Source of the DNA: Primula veris
Taxonomy: Eukaryota; Streptophyta; Magnoliopsida; Ericales; Primulaceae
Assembly (NCBI GenBank): GCA_963682055.1
Contig: OY821745.1
Coordinates: forward strand, 30,625,342 to 30,689,341
Direction of reading: 5' to 3'
Length of the DNA: 64,000 bases
Under the pieces are notes generated by a model, which had not been told where the DNA came from, searched no databases, and worked only from the letters and a program-made list of their open reading frames with translations. Below, in pieces: positions 36,007 to 48,332 of this stretch; position 1 is the first letter of the stretch; every line of letters starts with the position of its first letter. Both the position numbers and the translations under genes were made by a program.

Positions 36007-37510
36007 TTTTTGGTATTTTTCTTTGTGTATAGTAGGTCTGGTTTGTACAACTATTAACTATATACTGATTACTGAGAGAGAAATTATCCTAATGAAGACT
36101 GCAGGCCACCACTTTGTTTATTTTTTTTGCTCAAAATATAAAATTGATAAAGTCTTGGCTAGCACCCAATAAATAAGCCATGGGAGTAGAGAGTAAGAGT
36201 GCCTGAGAAATGCTAGAATACATTTTAGAATACAGAATGGCGGGGTATATGGAAAAATCAATTAAGACTATACAGCATATTCCCCTATTCTTCCTTGCCT
36301 GCCTGTTGCACACTTCCGTCCAAATCAGACCCGTCCGAGAGGAGAGCCATTAGTCCATACAGACCGAGCATCCTACCGCCAAGGGCTCATAAATATAGCA
36401 AAAATAAATAAATTATATCATGTATTTGTGTACATTTTTGAAGGCAAAATCATGTTTTTTGAAATAGACAACCCACCAAAAAAATAATATTGGTCGGCTC
36501 TCTAAATCATCAACACTTGCGTAAAAATGGAAATTCAGTACTCTACTCTCTTTGGCCCAGCTCCTGTACATCTATACCGAGATTTCTCCACCAGCTATTC
36601 GCCTTAATCTTATGGTCCGTCAATGATGAATCACTTAATCTCCTCTTGTCGGTGTTGAATTTCTTCTTGTTGTAAAATACTTGAATGATTATGTATCTAT
36701 ACATTTGTAAGAAGAGATGATTATTTGTCGAAGCATTAACGTTAACCTTTGAATCTTTGATTGCATAAAAAAAAGAAAAAAATAACATGTATCCAATAAG
36801 TTGCACTAATCAATTTCAGAAAATCTCCAAGAAGTTTGCTTCGCAATTGTGTCAAATGAAACACCATGCCTGCACGAAAGTAAATAGTCGAGGGCTGCAA
36901 CCACTTAATTTTGATAAAAAATAATGAATGAGTAAAAAAATCATATGTTTGATTAATATTCTCAAAAATTAGCATTTTAGCCCACATTTACCATAATTGA
37001 CGTTTCATTTCCTTCATTTAAAGTTTCTCTCGGTGGGTAAATATTTGTTTTCTTTTTTCTCTCAACGACTCGGTAATCATAAATTAAATTTCCTCTTGAG
37101 TTTTGTTTATGCCCGCTATACATATATGTCAAGCGCCAGTAACGAAATCAGAATTGTGAAATGAGTGACTGATTTTCTATAAAATAATAAAATAATATCT
37201 CTTATTTTACGGAATTGAAGGGGTTGAAACACTAAAATTTAAAGATTTCAATCAAAAAACATAGAAAAAATATCTTTCCTTTTTTTTTGAAAATGAGCAG
37301 GTTGTAGACCACGACTCTCCCTAACTAGTTTGTTCCTGAATTGGCTACTGGGCTCGGTAGGTTTTTTTAGCCAATGTGGCCAGATGCCTTTTCCTGACTT
37401 TTATTACTAATTTATTTCAACTTCAACGCAGCAATGGATAGCCCCTGTGTTGAAATTAAATTGTGCTGCTAATACTAACCACGTTCTTTTTAATAACTGG
37501 TTAATGAGCT
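36007..37510. other. 5' flank of BAHD copy 1 and partial copy of the BAHD duplication flank
   Basis: No gene is seen. The first part is the probable promoter of BAHD copy 1 (ctttgtgt and tatagtaggt are shared with copy 2). From about 37010 to 37510 the sequence repeats blocks at about 40143-40655 and 45210-45715. It then joins abruptly at 37511 to the start of the tandem unit, marking a rearrangement breakpoint. Confidence 0.6.
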
Positions 37511-38242
37511 ATAAAAGATTTCTCGCCATATCTAAGAGGTATTATCGAGTTAGAGGCTAAAGAAGTGCCTTACCTTCGTTTGAGATGACGATGCATATTC
37601 AGGATTGGAGGAGGCGGTGAAAGAAGGTATAGAGAGAATGAATCTCCATTTTTGGGAATTTTAACACTGAAGAAGTGTTGGTGAAGATATGACAATCGGA
37701 GAAGCTTAGCATCAGTTGCAGTGCTACCAACAAAGACCACAAGTTTTATTTTATTTTATTTCTTTCGAGTTTAATTTGTTTTTAATTTGGACATTTTGTC
37801 CTGGCCTTTGTAACACTTTGGCACGTTTTTCATACTTATTTTATTTTTTAATTAATTAAATGGGGGCTTTACTACCAAATTATATATAAAAAAAAAAAGA
37901 ATTGTATAGTAAAGAGAAACTACCCTAAGGAAGAATGAAGGCCACAACTTTTATTTATTTATTTGCTCAGCTTATAAAATTCAGTTAGTCTTGAACAGTA
38001 CTAAATAAGGACTTGTGAGTTTAATAAGAGTGCCTAAAATAATAGAATCGTTTTTTTTTTTTAATAAAGAAAAATATATGATAAAAAAATCGTTTATTTC
38101 TTAGCCTATTAACTTGTTTCCCTTGGCTTGGGGAGTACTCAAATAACTTCTGGATAGAGCTAATTATATGTCTAACAACTATTGCATTAGTAATTTTCAT
38201 TTTAAAAAACAGCTAAAATTCTTCGGGAATAGTGAATACTCA

Positions 38243-39224
38243 CAGGTAGCGTTGGGAAAAATTCCCGAAATCCCGATCCGTGAGCCGATTCGAATTTTTT
38301 CGACGCGCATCCGATCCAAAATTTCTCGACCCGAGAAGATTCCTGACCCGAAAATGTCGGGTTTTGTCCCGACCCGACAAACTTCGGGATCGGGTTTGTT
38401 CCGACCCGACAAACTTCAGGATCGTGATAGGGTGGCAATTTTAATTTCGTCAGCTGTCCCGACCCGACCCGATTTTTTAATTAATTTATATTTTATATTA
38501 TATAACATGTTTTTTTTTTTTTCAATACTAAAATATAAATTAATTTATACCAAATGCAACTGATGAGAATCGAATCTTGTATTTTCAGCATACAATGTAA
38601 GCACTCTACCTTATGACATACAATGCTTTTTATTTCATATATTAGTTATAATTACATAACTATAATATATATTTGTAATTTTGAATATATGAAACTATTA
38701 AAATAAAAAATATACTTAAATTAAAAAGTTATATTGTTAATTCAAAAAAAATAAATGATCATTATTTTCCGATTATAAAAATTATAATGATAATGGATCT
38801 CATTTAGTATGATAATTGTTAATTGTGTGAATAAAATTAAATACTAAAATAATCTGATAAAAAACGTATCAATTTTTTTATCTACTACATTATTTGTAGT
38901 TTCATACTATTTTTTCTATTATATGTTAATTTATTTTTTCATTTATTAGGAATGCTATTTTTAAAATACGATTATGTTTCGTGTTAATAACATATTTAGA
39001 CTTCTCAAATGAAGATTATTAATAAAAAATGACATTGTCGTAAAATAAAAAAATATGTTGGGAGATTCAGGATAAACCTATCCCGATCCTACGAGATCCC
39101 GAAAAAGTCGGGTCCCGACTTTTATCGGGTCGGGGTCGGGATTTTTTTTTCACTTATAAAAATAATCGGATCAAGATACGAGTTAAGTGTTTACGGATCG
39201 GATCCCGATCCTAACCCACACCTG
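38243..39224. mobile_element. hAT-like non-autonomous element, unit 1 copy (about 982 bp)
   Basis: The left end is CAGGTAGCGTTGGG and the right end is the complement of CAGGTGTGGGTTAGG. GATCGGGATCCCGA-type repeats lie near both ends. No clear 8-bp target duplication was found. The related site at about 47660-47690 lacks the element. A tRNA-like stretch lies near 38560-38635 on the minus strand. Confidence 0.72.
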
Positions 39225-39863
39225 TTAACTCTTTCGTGGTGGGAGGAAATGGCTCATTAATTAGATATGGTTGTTTATTGATATGATGCAGATCTGATCA
39301 AAGTAATTTCAGAAAATAAATCGAGAAAATTCCTATACTATTTAGTATTTTCTTAAATTTTCTATAACGATTCTTAAATTTTACCATTGGATCTTTCAAT
39401 CAGTGTCAATTTAGTACTTCTGTTCAAATTTTATAACGGATGTTAAGTCACGTACCATAAGACCATTTTTTCATATATTAAAGCTATTTTAATTAGTCAA
39501 TTATTTCGGATTTGTGGTCCTAATTTATATATCATATATATTCTCCAAAACTTCACTAATTTAGTACTTAAATAAATATCCTAAAGTAAAAATATTCCTC
39601 AAGCCATCTTTGCATTTTGGTGACTTGATCACATTATGTAAAGCTTATTATATTTTACTCTGATAATCAAGACTCTTTTTTAACTTATTTGTTTCGAGTG
39701 TCGACGTTTTTTCCAAGATGAGTAGTTTTCTTAAATTAGATAAAACTCCATATGTGTGGTTTGGAGATGAGAAAGGACATTTTCCCTATGAAACGTGTAT
39801 GGCACTTGTAACTTCTAAAAATTGAAGGTGGTTATATGTCACATATTGAATAACTTATTTTTA

Positions 39864-40099
39864 CGAACTTTCGTTCCCAATTAATTATCAAATACGAAAA
39901 TATTTATAATTTTCAGCAGTCAATAACTTATATCAAAATTGTCGGAATGAAAATTTTCAAAAATTAATCTTATAGTTCAAACATTAAATTATATAATTTA
40001 GTTTTGAAAATTTTCATTTCGACAATTTTAATACATGTTATAAGACGGTTAAAATTACAGATAATTTCATAATACACAATTAATTGGGAACTGAGAGAG
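39864..40099. mobile_element. Stowaway-like MITE, unit 1 copy
   Basis: Ends include CGTTCCCAATTAATTATC and its near complement ACAATTAATTGGGAACTGAG, with TA on both sides. The same element occurs at 44923-45158 and 49220-49455. Confidence 0.75.
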
Positions 40100-41174
40100 T
40101 ATAAAATACCGAGGATACTTTCTCGATATTTACCCAAAAGTATTTCATTTAAAGTTTCTCTCAGTGAGTAAATATTTGTCTACTTTTTTCTCTCAACGAT
40201 ACGGTAATCATAAATTAAATTTCTTCTTGAGTTTTGTTTATGCCCGCTATACATATATGTCAAGCGTCAGTAACGAAATCAGAATTATGGAATGAGTGAC
40301 TGATTTTCTATAAAATAATAAAATAATAAAATAATATCTCTTATATGAAGTTATTTTACGGAATTGAGGGGCTGAAACACTAAAATTTAAAGATTTTGAT
40401 AAAAAACATAAAAAAAATATCTCTTTTTTTTTTTCAAAATGAACAGGTTGTAAACCACAACTCTCGCTAACTAGTTTGTTCCTGAATTGGCTACCGGGCT
40501 CGGTAGGTTTTTTTAGCCAATGAGGCCAGATGCCTTTTCTTAACTTTTATTACTAATTTATTTCAACTTCAACGCAGCAATGGATAGCCCCTATGTTGAA
40601 ATTAAATTGTGCTGCTAATACTAACCACGTTCTTTTTAATAACTGGTTAATGAGCTTTCTGTTGTCATACCTTGTCTGCTTGCGAAACAATTTGCAAAGT
40701 GGACTTTAAGAGGAATAAGAATTAAAAAAAATGGGATGGCCTTGCGATATGAGCCTATTAATTGTTTAATGTACATTGTGTTTGTAGTTTATCAGCAATT
40801 TATTGGCGACATGGATCCAATTTGGCGGAGATTAAAAAGTATATAGAGAAGGGATCGATAAACATATCAGATAGAGATAGGGAACGCCAAAAACTAAATC
40901 CGTTGTGCTCCAAACGCTCTTTGTGTATTCATTCCTTTTCATAACAGGATCGAAGGCAACAAACAAAATGTATTCAGACCGACTCTATGATTGTCGTAGA
41001 TACGCCAGCACACAACCAACCCGATTTAAAGTTTTTAAAAGTTTTATACAGACCAACTTATCATACCATAAAACATGCAAATGTGAACATTAAAAGAACA
41101 ATACTGGTAACATTTGTCTTATTTGTAATGAAGAAGAAACGGAATATAAAAATTTAATCTGGCAAAGAGACCAA

Positions 41175-42482
41175 TCAAAGAACACTTGGATCTAAAGTTG
41201 CATTTGCCAACAATTCCTCATCACTTGCAAATACAACCATATCATCTTCATCAAAAGATACCCAAGCCTCAATGCCATTTCCATCACTTGTATCCATTAG
41301 CACCATATAATTCTCTCCGCGTTCCAGATTAGCGACCCATGTTGGTTTTCCCCACCCAAAATCCACATCATAGAGAGGGAAATTGCACCAACTACTAATC
41401 CAAAAAATATCACCGACATCATTTTTCGGTTCTATTTCCAATTTATTTGTAACACTTCCCAAATATCCCAAAAACTCTTTTTCTCCTTGATGAACTTTTT
41501 TTTGAAATATATTGCGGAACTCAACAATATTTTCCCTTATAAGACTAATCAAATCGGGTAACTCCATATTTCCACATTGGTAATGCACCGTAAATAATCC
41601 AAACAAGTTTCCAATTGATTGATCACATATGGGAGGGGGCAAAATACTTCTTAAATTAAGAGCCATAGTTAGGATAGATGAAATTTGATAACCATCAGAT
41701 TTTGATACCAACGTTTTCATTCCAATTCTCCATAAAAAGGCAGAAATTGTTTGCACTCGAGAAGGTGGTTTAGAACCTAGTTGGGTGGCTTTCTCTTGTA
41801 GACTAATAATATGTGCCTTAGAAAAAACGAATCTCCTCCTGGCGAGATTCTGTTTTCCCTTTACACCTTCCCATGCTTCTACACCTACAAACCGGTCAGA
41901 TGGAGGGAAAATAAGAGACCCGCTAAAATCAGGTTTTTTGGCATGTTTTTCAAAATTTCCCATAGTTGTGACAGCCCAGGCATTCATAAAGCATGTAAAA
42001 GATGAGGCATCTGCGACTCTATGAGAAATGTTTATTCCAATAGCCAATCCACCACAAGGGAAGAAGCTAGCTTGAATAATTAGTAAAGGGCGTGTCGTTG
42101 ACTCACAACGGTCATCGGAAACAAGTTGTGCTAAAAGTAAATCAATATTGTGTTTTGCAAGATTTTCTGATAGAGTGCCATTAACACGAGCTTCTATAAA
42201 CTCGACTCCATCGTCTACACCTGTGTATATGGAGTATTTATCTTTAATTTTTCCAGCCAAGGGGTAGTAATGAGTCAGTACTTCAGACAGCGATAGCTTT
42301 AGACATCGAGTTTTATCATAGATCATCTCTTCGATGGCATTAACAGAAGTATTATGGTAAAAAAACAACAACTGAACGTAAAGGGAACCGTAAAATTGTT
42401 GGTCAAGAAATGATAGATTGTGTGTATTGATAGTGAGGGAAGATGGCTTGATTACTTCTTTAGCAACAATTTGAACCTCCAT
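41175..42482 (-). CDS. BAHD acyltransferase copy 2, intact
   Basis: A single exon of 435 aa. The start chosen is MEVQIVAKEV, shared with the other copies; an in-frame upstream ATG at 42575 would add 31 residues of poor quality. HRVAD (the HXXXD catalytic motif) lies near residue 160 and DFGWG near the C-terminus, so both family hallmarks are intact. BAHD enzymes transfer an acyl group from acyl-CoA to an alcohol or amine, usually in the cytosol. By overall pattern it resembles vinorine synthase-type (clade III) enzymes, but the substrate cannot be deduced. It differs from copy 3 at about 19 of 435 residues. A TATA-like box lies about 100 bp upstream. Confidence 0.93.
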   Translation of the reverse strand: MEVQIVAKEVIKPSSLTINTHNLSFLDQQFYGSLYVQLLFFYHNTSVNAIEEMIYDKTRCLKLSLSEVLTHYYPLAGKIKDKYSIYTGVDDGVEFIEARVNGTLSENLAKHNIDLLLAQLVSDDRCESTTRPLLIIQASFFPCGGLAIGINISHRVADASSFTCFMNAWAVTTMGNFEKHAKKPDFSGSLIFPPSDRFVGVEAWEGVKGKQNLARRRFVFSKAHIISLQEKATQLGSKPPSRVQTISAFLWRIGMKTLVSKSDGYQISSILTMALNLRSILPPPICDQSIGNLFGLFTVHYQCGNMELPDLISLIRENIVEFRNIFQKKVHQGEKEFLGYLGSVTNKLEIEPKNDVGDIFWISSWCNFPLYDVDFGWGKPTWVANLERGENYMVLMDTSDGNGIEAWVSFDEDDMVVFASDEELLANATLDPSVL

Positions 42483-42580
42483 CTTTTGGGTAATTTCCTT
42501 TGTGTTATAGTAGGTTTCGACTGAAGTTTTAATTGGTAGGGTATGGTTTGTAGAACTGTATAGTAAAGATAACAAGGAGC

Positions 42581-42587
42581 CTTTATA
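42581..42587 (-). promoter_or_regulatory. TATA-like box of BAHD copy 2
   Basis: TATAAAG on the minus strand, about 100 nt upstream of the start codon at 42482. It is absent at the equivalent place in copy 3, whose upstream sequence is different. Confidence 0.5.
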
Positions 42588-43314
42588 AATATGAAAATTT
42601 ATAAAAGATTTCTCGTCATATCTAAGAGCTATTATCGAGTTATAGGCTAAAGAAGTGCCTTACATTCGTTTGAGATGACGATGTATATTCAGGATTTTAG
42701 GAGGCGGTGAAAGAAGGTATGGAGAGAATGAATCCCTATTTTTGGGAATTTTAACACTGAAGAAGTGTTGGTGAAGATATGACAATCGGACAAGCTTAGC
42801 AAGTTGCAGTGGTACCAACAAAGACCACAAGTTTTATTTTGTTTTATTTCTTTCGAGTTTAATTTGTTTTTAATTTGGACATTTTGTCCTGGCCTTTGTA
42901 ACACTTTAGCACGTTTTTCATACTCATTTTATTTTTTAATTAATTAAATGGGGGCTTTACTACCAAATTATATATATATAAAAAAGAATTGTATAGTAAA
43001 GAGAAACTACCGTAAGGAAGAATGAAGGCCACAACTTTTATTTATTTATTTGCTCAGCTTATAAAATTCAGTTAGTCTTGAACAGTACTAAATAAGGCCT
43101 TGGGAGTTTAATAAGAGTGCCTAAAATAATAGAATCGTTTTTTTTTTAATAAAGAAAAATATATGGTAAAAAATCGTTTATTTCTTAGCCTATTAACTTG
43201 TTTCCCTTGGCTTGGGGAGTACTCAAATAACTTCTCCTCTGGGATAGAGCTAATTATATGTCTAACAACTATTGCATAAAACAGCTAAAAGTCTTTGGGA
43301 ATAGTGAATACTCT

Positions 43315-44284
43315 CCGGTAGCGCTGGGAAAAATTCCCGAAATCCCGATCCGTGAGTCGATTCGAATTTTTCCGACCTGCATCCGATCAAAAATTTCTCG
43401 ACCCGAGACTGACCCGAAAATGTCGGGTTTTGTCCCGATCCGACAAACTTCGGGATCGGGTTTGTTCCGACCCTACAAACTTCAGGATAGGGATAGGGTG
43501 GCAATTTTGATTTCGTCAGCTGTCCCGACCCAATTTTTTAATTAATTTATATTTTATATTATATAACATGTTTTTTTTTTCAATACTAAAATATCAATTA
43601 ATTTATATCAAATGCAACTGGTGAGAATCGAATCTTGTATCTCCAGCATACAATGTAAACACTCTACCATATGACATGCAATGTTTTTGTTTCATATATC
43701 AGTTATAATTACATAACTATAATATAGATTTTTAATTTTGAATATATGAAACTATTAAAAAAATATATACTTAAATTAAAAAGTTATATTGTTAATTCAA
43801 AAAAGATAAATGATCATTATTTTCCGATTATAAAAATTATAATGATAATGGATCTCATTTAGTATGATAATTGTTGATTGTGTGAATAAAATTAAATACT
43901 AAAATAATCTGATAAAAAACGTATCAATTTTTTTATCTACTACATTATTTGTAATTTCACACTATTTTTTCTATTATATGTTAATTTATTTTTTCATTTA
44001 TTAGGAATGTTATTTTTAAAATAGGATTATCTTTCGTGTTAATAACATGCTTAAACTTCTCAAATGAAGATTGTTAATAAAAAATAACGTTGTCGTAAAA
44101 TAAAAAAATATGTCGGGAGATTCGGAATAAAACTATCCCGACCCTACGAGATCCCGAAAAAGTCGGGTCCCGACTTTTATCGGGTCGGGGTCGGGATTGA
44201 GATTTTTTTTCACTTATAAAAATAATCGGATCAAGATACGAGTTAAGTGTTTACGGATCGGATCCCGACCCTAACCCACACCTG
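43315..44284. mobile_element. hAT-like non-autonomous element, unit 2 copy (about 970 bp)
   Basis: Same element and position as 38243-39224, with small indels. The left end has mutated to CCGGTAGCGCTGGG. Confidence 0.72.
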
Positions 44285-44922
44285 TTAACTCTTTCGTGGT
44301 GGGAGGAAAGGGCTCATTAATTAGATATGGTTGTTTATTGATATGATGCAGATCTGATCAAAGTAATTTCAGAAAATAAATCGAGAAAATTCCTATACTA
44401 TTTAGTATTTTCTTAAATTTTCTATAACGATTCTTAAATTTTACCATTGGATCTTTCAATCAGTGTCAATTTAGTACTTCTGTTCAAATTTTATAACGGA
44501 TGTTAAGTCACGTACCATAAGACCATTTTTTCATATATTAAAGCTACTTTAATTAGTCAATTATTTAGGATTTGTGGTCCTAATTTATATATTATATATA
44601 TTCTCCAAAACTTCACTAATCTAGTACTTAAATAAATATCCTAAAGTAAAAATATTCCTCAAGCCATCTTTGCATTTTGGTGACTTGATCACATTATGTA
44701 AAGCTTATTGTATTTTACTCTGATAATCAAGACTTTTTTAACTTATTTGTTTCGAGTGTCAACGTTTTTTTCCAAGATGAGTAGTTTTCTTAAATTAGAT
44801 AAAACTCCATATGTTTGGTTTGGAGATGAGAAAGGACATTTTCCCTATGAAACGTGTATTGCACTTGTAACTTCTAAAAATTAAAGGTGGTTATATGTCA
44901 CATATTGAATAACTTATTTTTA

Positions 44923-45158
44923 CGGGCTTTCGTTCCCAATTAATTATCAAATACGAAAATATGTATAATTTTCACCAGTCAATAACTTATATCAAAATTG
45001 TCGGAATGAAAATTTTCAAAAGTTAATTTTATAGTTCAAACATTAAATTATATAATTTAGTTTTGAAAATTTTGATTTCGACAATTTTGATACATGTTAT
45101 AAGACGGTCAAAATTACACGTAATTTCGTAGATGACAATTAATTGGGAACTGAGAGAT
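44923..45158. mobile_element. Stowaway-like MITE, unit 2 copy
   Basis: Equivalent of 39864-40099, flanked by TA. Confidence 0.75.
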
Positions 45159-46225
45159 TATAAAATACCGAGGGTATTTTCTCGATATTTAACCAAAAGT
45201 AATTTCATTTAAAGTTTCGGTGAGTAAATATTTGTTTTCTTTTTTCTCTCAACGACTCGGTAATCATAAATTAAATTTCCTCTTGAGTTTTATTTATGCC
45301 CGCTATACATATATGTCAAGCGCCAGTAACGAAATCAGAATTATGAAATGGATGACTGATTTTCTATAAAATAATAAAATAATATCTCTTATATGAAGTT
45401 ATTTTACGGAATTGAGGGGGCTGAAACACTAAAATTTAAAGATTTTGATCAAAAAACATAGGAAAAATATATTCTTTTTTTTTTTCAAAATGAACAGGTT
45501 GTAGACCACGACTCTCCCTAACTAGTTTGTTTCTGAATTGGCTACTGGGCTCGGTAGGTTTTTTTAGCCAATGAGGCCAGATGCCTTTTCCTGACTTTTA
45601 TTACTAATTTATTTCAACTTCAACGCAGCAATGGATAGCCCTTGTGTTGAAATTAAATTGTGCTGCTAATACTAACCACGTTCTTTTTAATAACTTGTTA
45701 ATGAGCTTTCTGTTGTCATACCTTGTCTGCTTGCGAAACAATTTGCAAAGTGGACTTTAAGAGGAATAAGAATTAAAAAAAATGGGATGACCTTGCGATA
45801 TGAGCCTATTAATTGTTTAATGTACATTGTGTTTGTAGTTTATCAGCAATTTATTGGCGACATGGATCCAATTTGGCGGAGATTAAAAAGTATATAGAGA
45901 AGGGATCGATAAACATATCAGATAGAGATAGGGAACGCCAAAAACTAAATCCGTTGTGTTTCAAACGCTATTTGTGTATTCATTCCTTTTCATAACAGGA
46001 TCGAAGGCAACAAACAAAATGTATTCAGACCGACTCTATGATTGTCGTAGATACGCCAGCACACAACCAACCCGATTTAAAGTTTTTAAAAGTTTTATAC
46101 AGACCAACTTATCATACCATAAAACATGCAAATGTGAACATTAAAAAAACAATACTGATAACATTTGTGTTATTTGTAATGAAGAAGAAACGGAATATAA
46201 AAATTTAATCTGGCAAAGAGGCCAA

Positions 46226-47533
46226 TCAAAGAACACTTGGATCTAAAGTTGCATTTGCCAACAACTCCTCATCACTTGCAAATACAACCATATCATCTTC
46301 ATCAAAAGATACCCAAGCCTCAATGTCATTTCCATCACTTGTATCCATTAGCACCATATAATTCTCTCCGCGTTCCAGATTAGCGACCCATATTGGTTTT
46401 CCCCACCCAAAATCCACATCATAGAGAGGAAAATTACACCAACTACTAATCCAAAAATTATCACCGACATCATGTTTTGGTTCTATTTCCAATTTGTTTG
46501 TAACACTTCCCAAATATCCCAAAAACTCTTTTTCTCCTTGATGAGTTTTTTTTTGAAATATATTGCGGAACTCAACAATATTTTCCCTTATAAGACTAAT
46601 CAAATCGGGTAACTCCGTATTTCCACATTGGTAATGCACCGTACAGAATCCAAGCAAGTTTCCAATTGATTGATCACATATGGGAGGGGGCAAAATACTT
46701 CTTAAATTAAGAGGCATAGTCAGGATAGATGAAATTTGATAACCACCAGATTTTGATACCAACATTTTCATTCCAATTCTCCATAAAAAGGCAGAAATTG
46801 TTTGCACTCGAGAAGGTGGTTTAGAACCTAGTTGGGTGGCTTTCTCTTGGAGACTAATAATATGTGCCTTAGAAAAAACGAATCTCCTCCTGACGAGATT
46901 CTGTTTTCTCTTTACACCTTCCCATACTTCTACACCTACAAACCGGTCAGATGGAGGGAAAATAAGAGACCCGCTAAAATCAGGTTTTTTGGCATGTTTT
47001 TCAAAATTTTCCATAGTTGTGACAGCCCAGGCATTCATAAAGCATGTAAAAGATGAGGCATCTGCGACTCTATGAGAAATGTTTATTCCAATAGCCAATC
47101 CACCACAAGGGAAGAAGCTAGCTTGAATAATTAGTAAAGGGCGTGTCGTTGACTCACAACGGTCATCGGAAACAAGTTGTGCTAAAAGTAAATCAATATT
47201 GTGTTTTGCAAGATTTTCTGATAGAGTGCCATTAACACGAGCTTCTATAAACTCGACCCCGTCGTCTACACCTGTGTATATGGAGTATTTATCTTTAATT
47301 TTTCCAGCCAAGGGGTAGTAATGAGTCAGTACTTCAGACAGCGATAGCTTTAGACATCGAGTTTTATCATAGATCATCTCTTCGGTGGCATTAACAGAAG
47401 TATTATGGTAAAAAAACAACAACTGAGTGTAAAGGGAACCGTAAAATTGCTGGTCAAGAAATGATAGATTGTATGTATTGATAGTGAGGGAAGATGGCTT
47501 GATTACTTCTTTAGCAACAATTTGAACCTCCAT
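46226..47533 (-). CDS. BAHD acyltransferase copy 3, intact
   Basis: A 435-aa single-exon gene, about 95-96% identical to copy 2. HRVAD and DFGWG are both present. The differences are scattered and none hits the two hallmark motifs; several cluster near residues 325-350 (GNLLGFCTV against GNLFGLFTV) and may matter for substrate fit. Only about 30 bp of the upstream region is shared with copy 2, so it has lost the copy 2 promoter including the TATA-like box. The enzyme may be functional, but its expression could differ or be absent. Confidence 0.93.
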   Translation of the reverse strand: MEVQIVAKEVIKPSSLTINTYNLSFLDQQFYGSLYTQLLFFYHNTSVNATEEMIYDKTRCLKLSLSEVLTHYYPLAGKIKDKYSIYTGVDDGVEFIEARVNGTLSENLAKHNIDLLLAQLVSDDRCESTTRPLLIIQASFFPCGGLAIGINISHRVADASSFTCFMNAWAVTTMENFEKHAKKPDFSGSLIFPPSDRFVGVEVWEGVKRKQNLVRRRFVFSKAHIISLQEKATQLGSKPPSRVQTISAFLWRIGMKMLVSKSGGYQISSILTMPLNLRSILPPPICDQSIGNLLGFCTVHYQCGNTELPDLISLIRENIVEFRNIFQKKTHQGEKEFLGYLGSVTNKLEIEPKHDVGDNFWISSWCNFPLYDVDFGWGKPIWVANLERGENYMVLMDTSDGNDIEAWVSFDEDDMVVFASDEELLANATLDPSVL

Positions 47534-47565
47534 ATTTTGGGTAAATTTCCTTTGTGTTATAGTGT

Positions 47566-48330
47566 TGACTCTTTCGTGGTGGGAGGAAAAGGAAGGGGAT
47601 CATTCATAAAGGGGGGGATCATTAATAATTTTCATTTTAAAAAACAGCTAAAAGTCTTTGGGAATAGTGAAATACTCAATAATGTTAAACTCTTTGGAGG
47701 AAAGGGAGGGGGATTATTAACTAGATATGGTTGTTTATTGATATGATACATAACTTATCAAAGTAATTTCAAAAAATAAATCGATAAAATTCCTATACTA
47801 TTTAGTATTTTCTACCCTCAGCTGCAAAAATCAACAACTTCGTTAATCGACTATAACGATTCTTAACTTTTACAACTGGATCTTTCAAACACTGTCAATT
47901 TAGTACTTCTGATCAAATTTTTATAACGGATGTTAAGTCACGTACCATATGACCATTTTTTCATAAATTAAAGCTACTTTAATTAGTTAACTATTTCGGA
48001 TTTGTGGTCCTAATTTATATATTATACATATTCTCCAAAACTTCACTAATCTATTAGTACTTAAATAAATATCCTAAAGTAAAAATATTCCTCAAGCCAT
48101 CTTTGCATTTTGGTGACTTGATCACATTGTAAAGCTTATTATATTTTACTCTGATAATCAAGACTCTTTTTTAACTTATTTGTTTCGAGTGTCGACGTTT
48201 TTTCCAAGATGAGTAGTTTTCTTAAATTAGATAAAACTCCATATGTTTAGTTTGGAGATGAGAAAGGACATTTTCCCCTATGAAACGTGTATTGCACTTG
48301 TAGCTTCTAAAAATTGAAGGTGGTTAGGTA
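47566..48330. repeat. rearranged partial copy of the BAHD unit flank, without the hAT-like element
   Basis: Similar to 39233-39840 and 44288-44890. At about 47660-47700 the sequence reads AATACTCAATAATGTTAAAC, continuous across the place where units 1 and 2 carry the roughly 1-kb hAT-like element. It therefore looks like an empty site. Confidence 0.75.
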
Positions 48331-48332
48331 TA

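Larger units (their letters stand above)
37511..42600. repeat. tandem segmental duplication, unit 1 (contains BAHD copy 2)
   Basis: It aligns collinearly with 42601-47565. Offsets are 5,090 bp at the left end (38168 against 43258) and 5,051 bp across the BAHD gene (41175 against 46226). Both units carry the same hAT-like element, Stowaway element and BAHD gene, so these pre-date the duplication. Confidence 0.9.
42601..47565. repeat. tandem segmental duplication, unit 2 (contains BAHD copy 3)
   Basis: Collinear with 37511-42600. Homology stops about 30 bp upstream of the BAHD copy 3 start codon, where the sequence joins a block (ttgactctttcgtggtggga) that in the units lies just right of the hAT-like element. 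Confidence 0.9.

Noticed and set aside
40762..41093. Small plus-strand frames repeated at 45813-46144
   Set aside because: Conserved only because they lie in the segmental duplication (3' flank of the BAHD genes); no start context, introns or family similarity.
42483..42575. Upstream in-frame start for BAHD copy 2
   Set aside because: The other copies lack it, the added residues do not resemble BAHD N-termini, and a TATA-like box lies in this segment.
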